64,000 nucleotides of DNA, taken from the NCBI RefSeq assembly GCF_036370855.1, contig NC_088130.1:12925543-12989542 (forward strand). Reading direction: 5' to 3'. Positions within the stretch are counted from its first letter, which is position 1. Every line of letters begins with the position of its first letter. This DNA is from Dromaius novaehollandiae (lineage: Eukaryota > Chordata > Aves > Casuariiformes > Dromaiidae). Below, one piece after another: positions 61,433 through 64,000 of the stretch. The notes under the pieces were generated by a model. The model was not told the origin of the DNA. It was given only the letters and a program-made list of their open reading frames with translations, and searched no databases. A program made the translations under genes and the position numbers.

Positions 61433-64000
61433 TTTCTGTAACAAGGTGTGAAACCTACCAGACTCGCTAAAAACTGTCTGAAAATATAGTTGCAGTTAGT
61501 GAGAAACAGCAACATGTCACAGTCCAACTTTTCTGCTAGTCTGTGGCATATAGGCTAGGCTAGCTTGGATTAAATTACTGGAGCCAGCATTTACTACATT
61601 ATCCTGTTGACATGGCTAAAAAGAAAGCCAAGTGGAAAGAAAGCCAAATATGAACCAAATAAATGTAGTTCAAAACACTGAAATATCAAAGTTCTCTGAG
61701 AATTAGTTATTGTCTATATAATTTGACACGTATCCTTCACTGATATAATTGACAGAAAAAAATCTAACTATATATATATATGCATGTATGTATAGTGATG
61801 TAAATAATGAATTCAAGAGGAATAATAACTTGAACTAAGGGTACTCTTCTCCACATTTATTTATTCAGTTAAATATTTTGCAAATCATCAGAACTGGGTT
61901 GTGGACAACAAGATACTTCTGGTTATATGAGAATAGGATCTGCTGATTCTATCTAGTAGCTAGGTAGACTATATTTAAAAACAGTACATTTTGCTATAAT
62001 GTCCAGTAAAATTAATGTGATGAGAGCGATATTTGGCTGCAGAAAATCATTGCACTGTAGAAATAAATGAATATTGCTTCAGGATCCCACCAAAGATGGT
62101 TCTAGATCCAGACTTCCCCAGTGGCCAAAAATTCTTAGTTTCTCATCATTGTTTTGACTGATTCAAAGAGTTAGAGGGCTCTTTTAGATACAGTTCCACT
62201 TTCATACCAGAATACTTGGAGAAAGTGCTTGTATTGGGTGTTTTGGTTTACATATCTCTCAGCAGAAGTGTTCCATGCATGCAGAGTGCTCACTAAGAAA
62301 CGTGGCTCAGCTATATCTCCTCTAAGAATGTGATTTCCCCACACACAAATTTAATTTCAAGGAGGCTAAATTGAAAAACAGACTAGATTTTGCTGTATGC
62401 AGCAGAACTGATATTAGTTGCAAATGGTCAATAGCTCGCCAAAGTTGCTAAGCATGATAAGTGGTGGTAACCAGGAATGCCATGAGAAACAATTTGGAGA
62501 ACCTTTGGCTTCAGTATATCTTTATTTTCAGGATCAGGCAGAACCATTCAAGTCTCAGATACATCCTTGTTCTTCCTGCAGCTCTCCCAGTGATTTCCTA
62601 ATCTCCTCCTCTTTTGCTATCACTTTTACTCATATAAATACCCTGTAGAGCCCAAGAGAGTTAGTGTATAATTACATATTACATTTTAATCCAGTAATTT
62701 AAGGAATCAAGAGAATTCAGAAAATTGCAATGATTTTCCCCCCGATTTCAGCACCTGCATTTTGTTAACAGATGGGCAGAGAGACTCTTGGTTGCACAAA
62801 CTTGGAATAAGTACAAACAAGTGGTCGTTTCTGAATTCCCTGATTGGGTGGAGTGAGAACAGAGCTATAGAAAAAGGTATAGTGGTAAGAGCAGAAACTA
62901 AATATCCTTGTTTTGCAGGACACTTGCTACATTACATATGTGGGGAGTTTTGCTTTTTTTTCCCTGTGTGAACTGAAATTTCTGAGTGAGGTTGTATGGC
63001 TTGGATTTGCACAAGTCACCATTCTAAGTGATCAGCTCAATCTCTTTTGACCATACACATCTTGTAATTATTAATTACAATAGTTAATTATGATACTCAG
63101 AATAATTTTCATGTGATTCTGCAGGAAGTGACCTGGTGTTAAGGCCAGTCAAAGAGATCTGATCTGTGAAAATGTAATGATATGTTTTTAATGACTAAAA
63201 AAGACAATAGTAAGAATTTAATAATGGCAGTTGCTACAATACCCTGAAATAAAATGGGTCTTTCAAAAATCACTTGCAAAAGGTAGTTGTGTAGGAGGCT
63301 TTAAAATGCCCAATTTTCAGTTGTCATAAAAGCCAGTTTTCTTAAGAGGGAGCATCTTTATGCATGATTTTTATCTAAGTTTGCAGTTTTAGTGGCAGAA
63401 ACAAATGTAAGTATTTAAAGTCTAAGTAGTTATGGACAAGTAAATGTCCTACGGCATAACTATGTGCGATGGTATCCACAAGTCAAAGCCATGGTGCTAA
63501 AACTCCCCCGAATGTCAATCTCCTTTGTTATCAAAGAGAAAGATTCAAAACTCTAGTTGCTGTCTTGAAAAAAATTGTAAAATGTACATCTGGAGTTTCT
63601 GTGCATTTTCATTCTTTATTTCAAGATGTTAAAGGCATTTTTATTATGCAGTAGACCATCCAAACACATCTGGAGTTTGTTCTGCTGACAACCACAAAGT
63701 GACTGAGCTGGAGGAATGCTGGAGGAAAGAAGAACTGCCATATATTCCATACAAATTAGTTCAATTATATATTGCCAAGGTAAAAAAAAAAAAAAAAAAG
63801 CTGAGTGACTGAATTATGTACAAAAAATTACTCATTGAATGAACTCTCTCTTCTCATAGGTATACTAAGAAAACTGTGATTTCCGTAGTGGATTTTTTCA
63901 TACAAATTCACTTCACACCATCTTACTGCTTCTTCTTGATATTTGGAAGGTTGCTCTTAAATTTTGAACATTAACACAGAAATAAAACATTAAAATGTAA
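61433..64000. other. Terminal non-coding stretch
   Basis: AT-rich and without a supportable gene. It contains a short (TA)n run near 61,769-61,780, a cluster of ATTA/TAAT words at 63,060-63,100 that looks like a homeodomain-site cluster, and an 18-bp A tract (63,782-63,799). Confidence 0.55.

Overview
The window is vertebrate and almost certainly avian. It has CR1 LINE fragments, a long LTR inserted into one of them, AT-rich non-coding DNA with scattered microsatellites, and small exons with GT-AG introns. No prokaryote-style gene organisation is present.

The only gene I can place with confidence is annexin A1 (ANXA1), on the minus strand from about 39,635 down to about 22,210. A TATA box (39,659-39,665) precedes a non-coding first exon. 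Twelve coding exons (start codon 36,048-36,050, stop 22,282-22,284) splice in frame to 342 residues. All four annexin repeats and their calcium loops are intact, so the gene looks functional. Its signalling tail is unlike the mammalian one: Ser5 is Ala, Tyr21 is Cys, and the three residues around Thr24 are deleted. The repeat-IV cysteine that pairs with the C-terminal cysteine in mammals is Arg. A GC- and CpG-rich block lies in intron 1 (about 37,190-37,760).

Layout: 1-1,819 is a CR1 LINE split by a 1,166-bp solitary LTR. From 1,820 to about 22,200 lies non-coding DNA downstream of ANXA1, including a purine-rich island at about 12,050-13,690. From 22,210 to 39,700 is ANXA1 and its introns, with a second CR1 fragment in intron 12. 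From 39,700 to 64,000 is the upstream flank, mostly without genes. It holds a strong imperfect hairpin (45,245-45,317), candidate conserved elements, and three exon-like stretches that I cannot name (about 53,320-53,515 minus, 60,281-60,466 minus, 60,905-61,260 plus). The plus-strand one has a splice acceptor, an open frame, a stop and a poly(A) signal.

In mammals ANXA1 sits between ALDH1A1 and a long gene-poor interval leading to RORB. The emptiness of both flanks fits that arrangement. No multi-gene system or new mobile system is evident.
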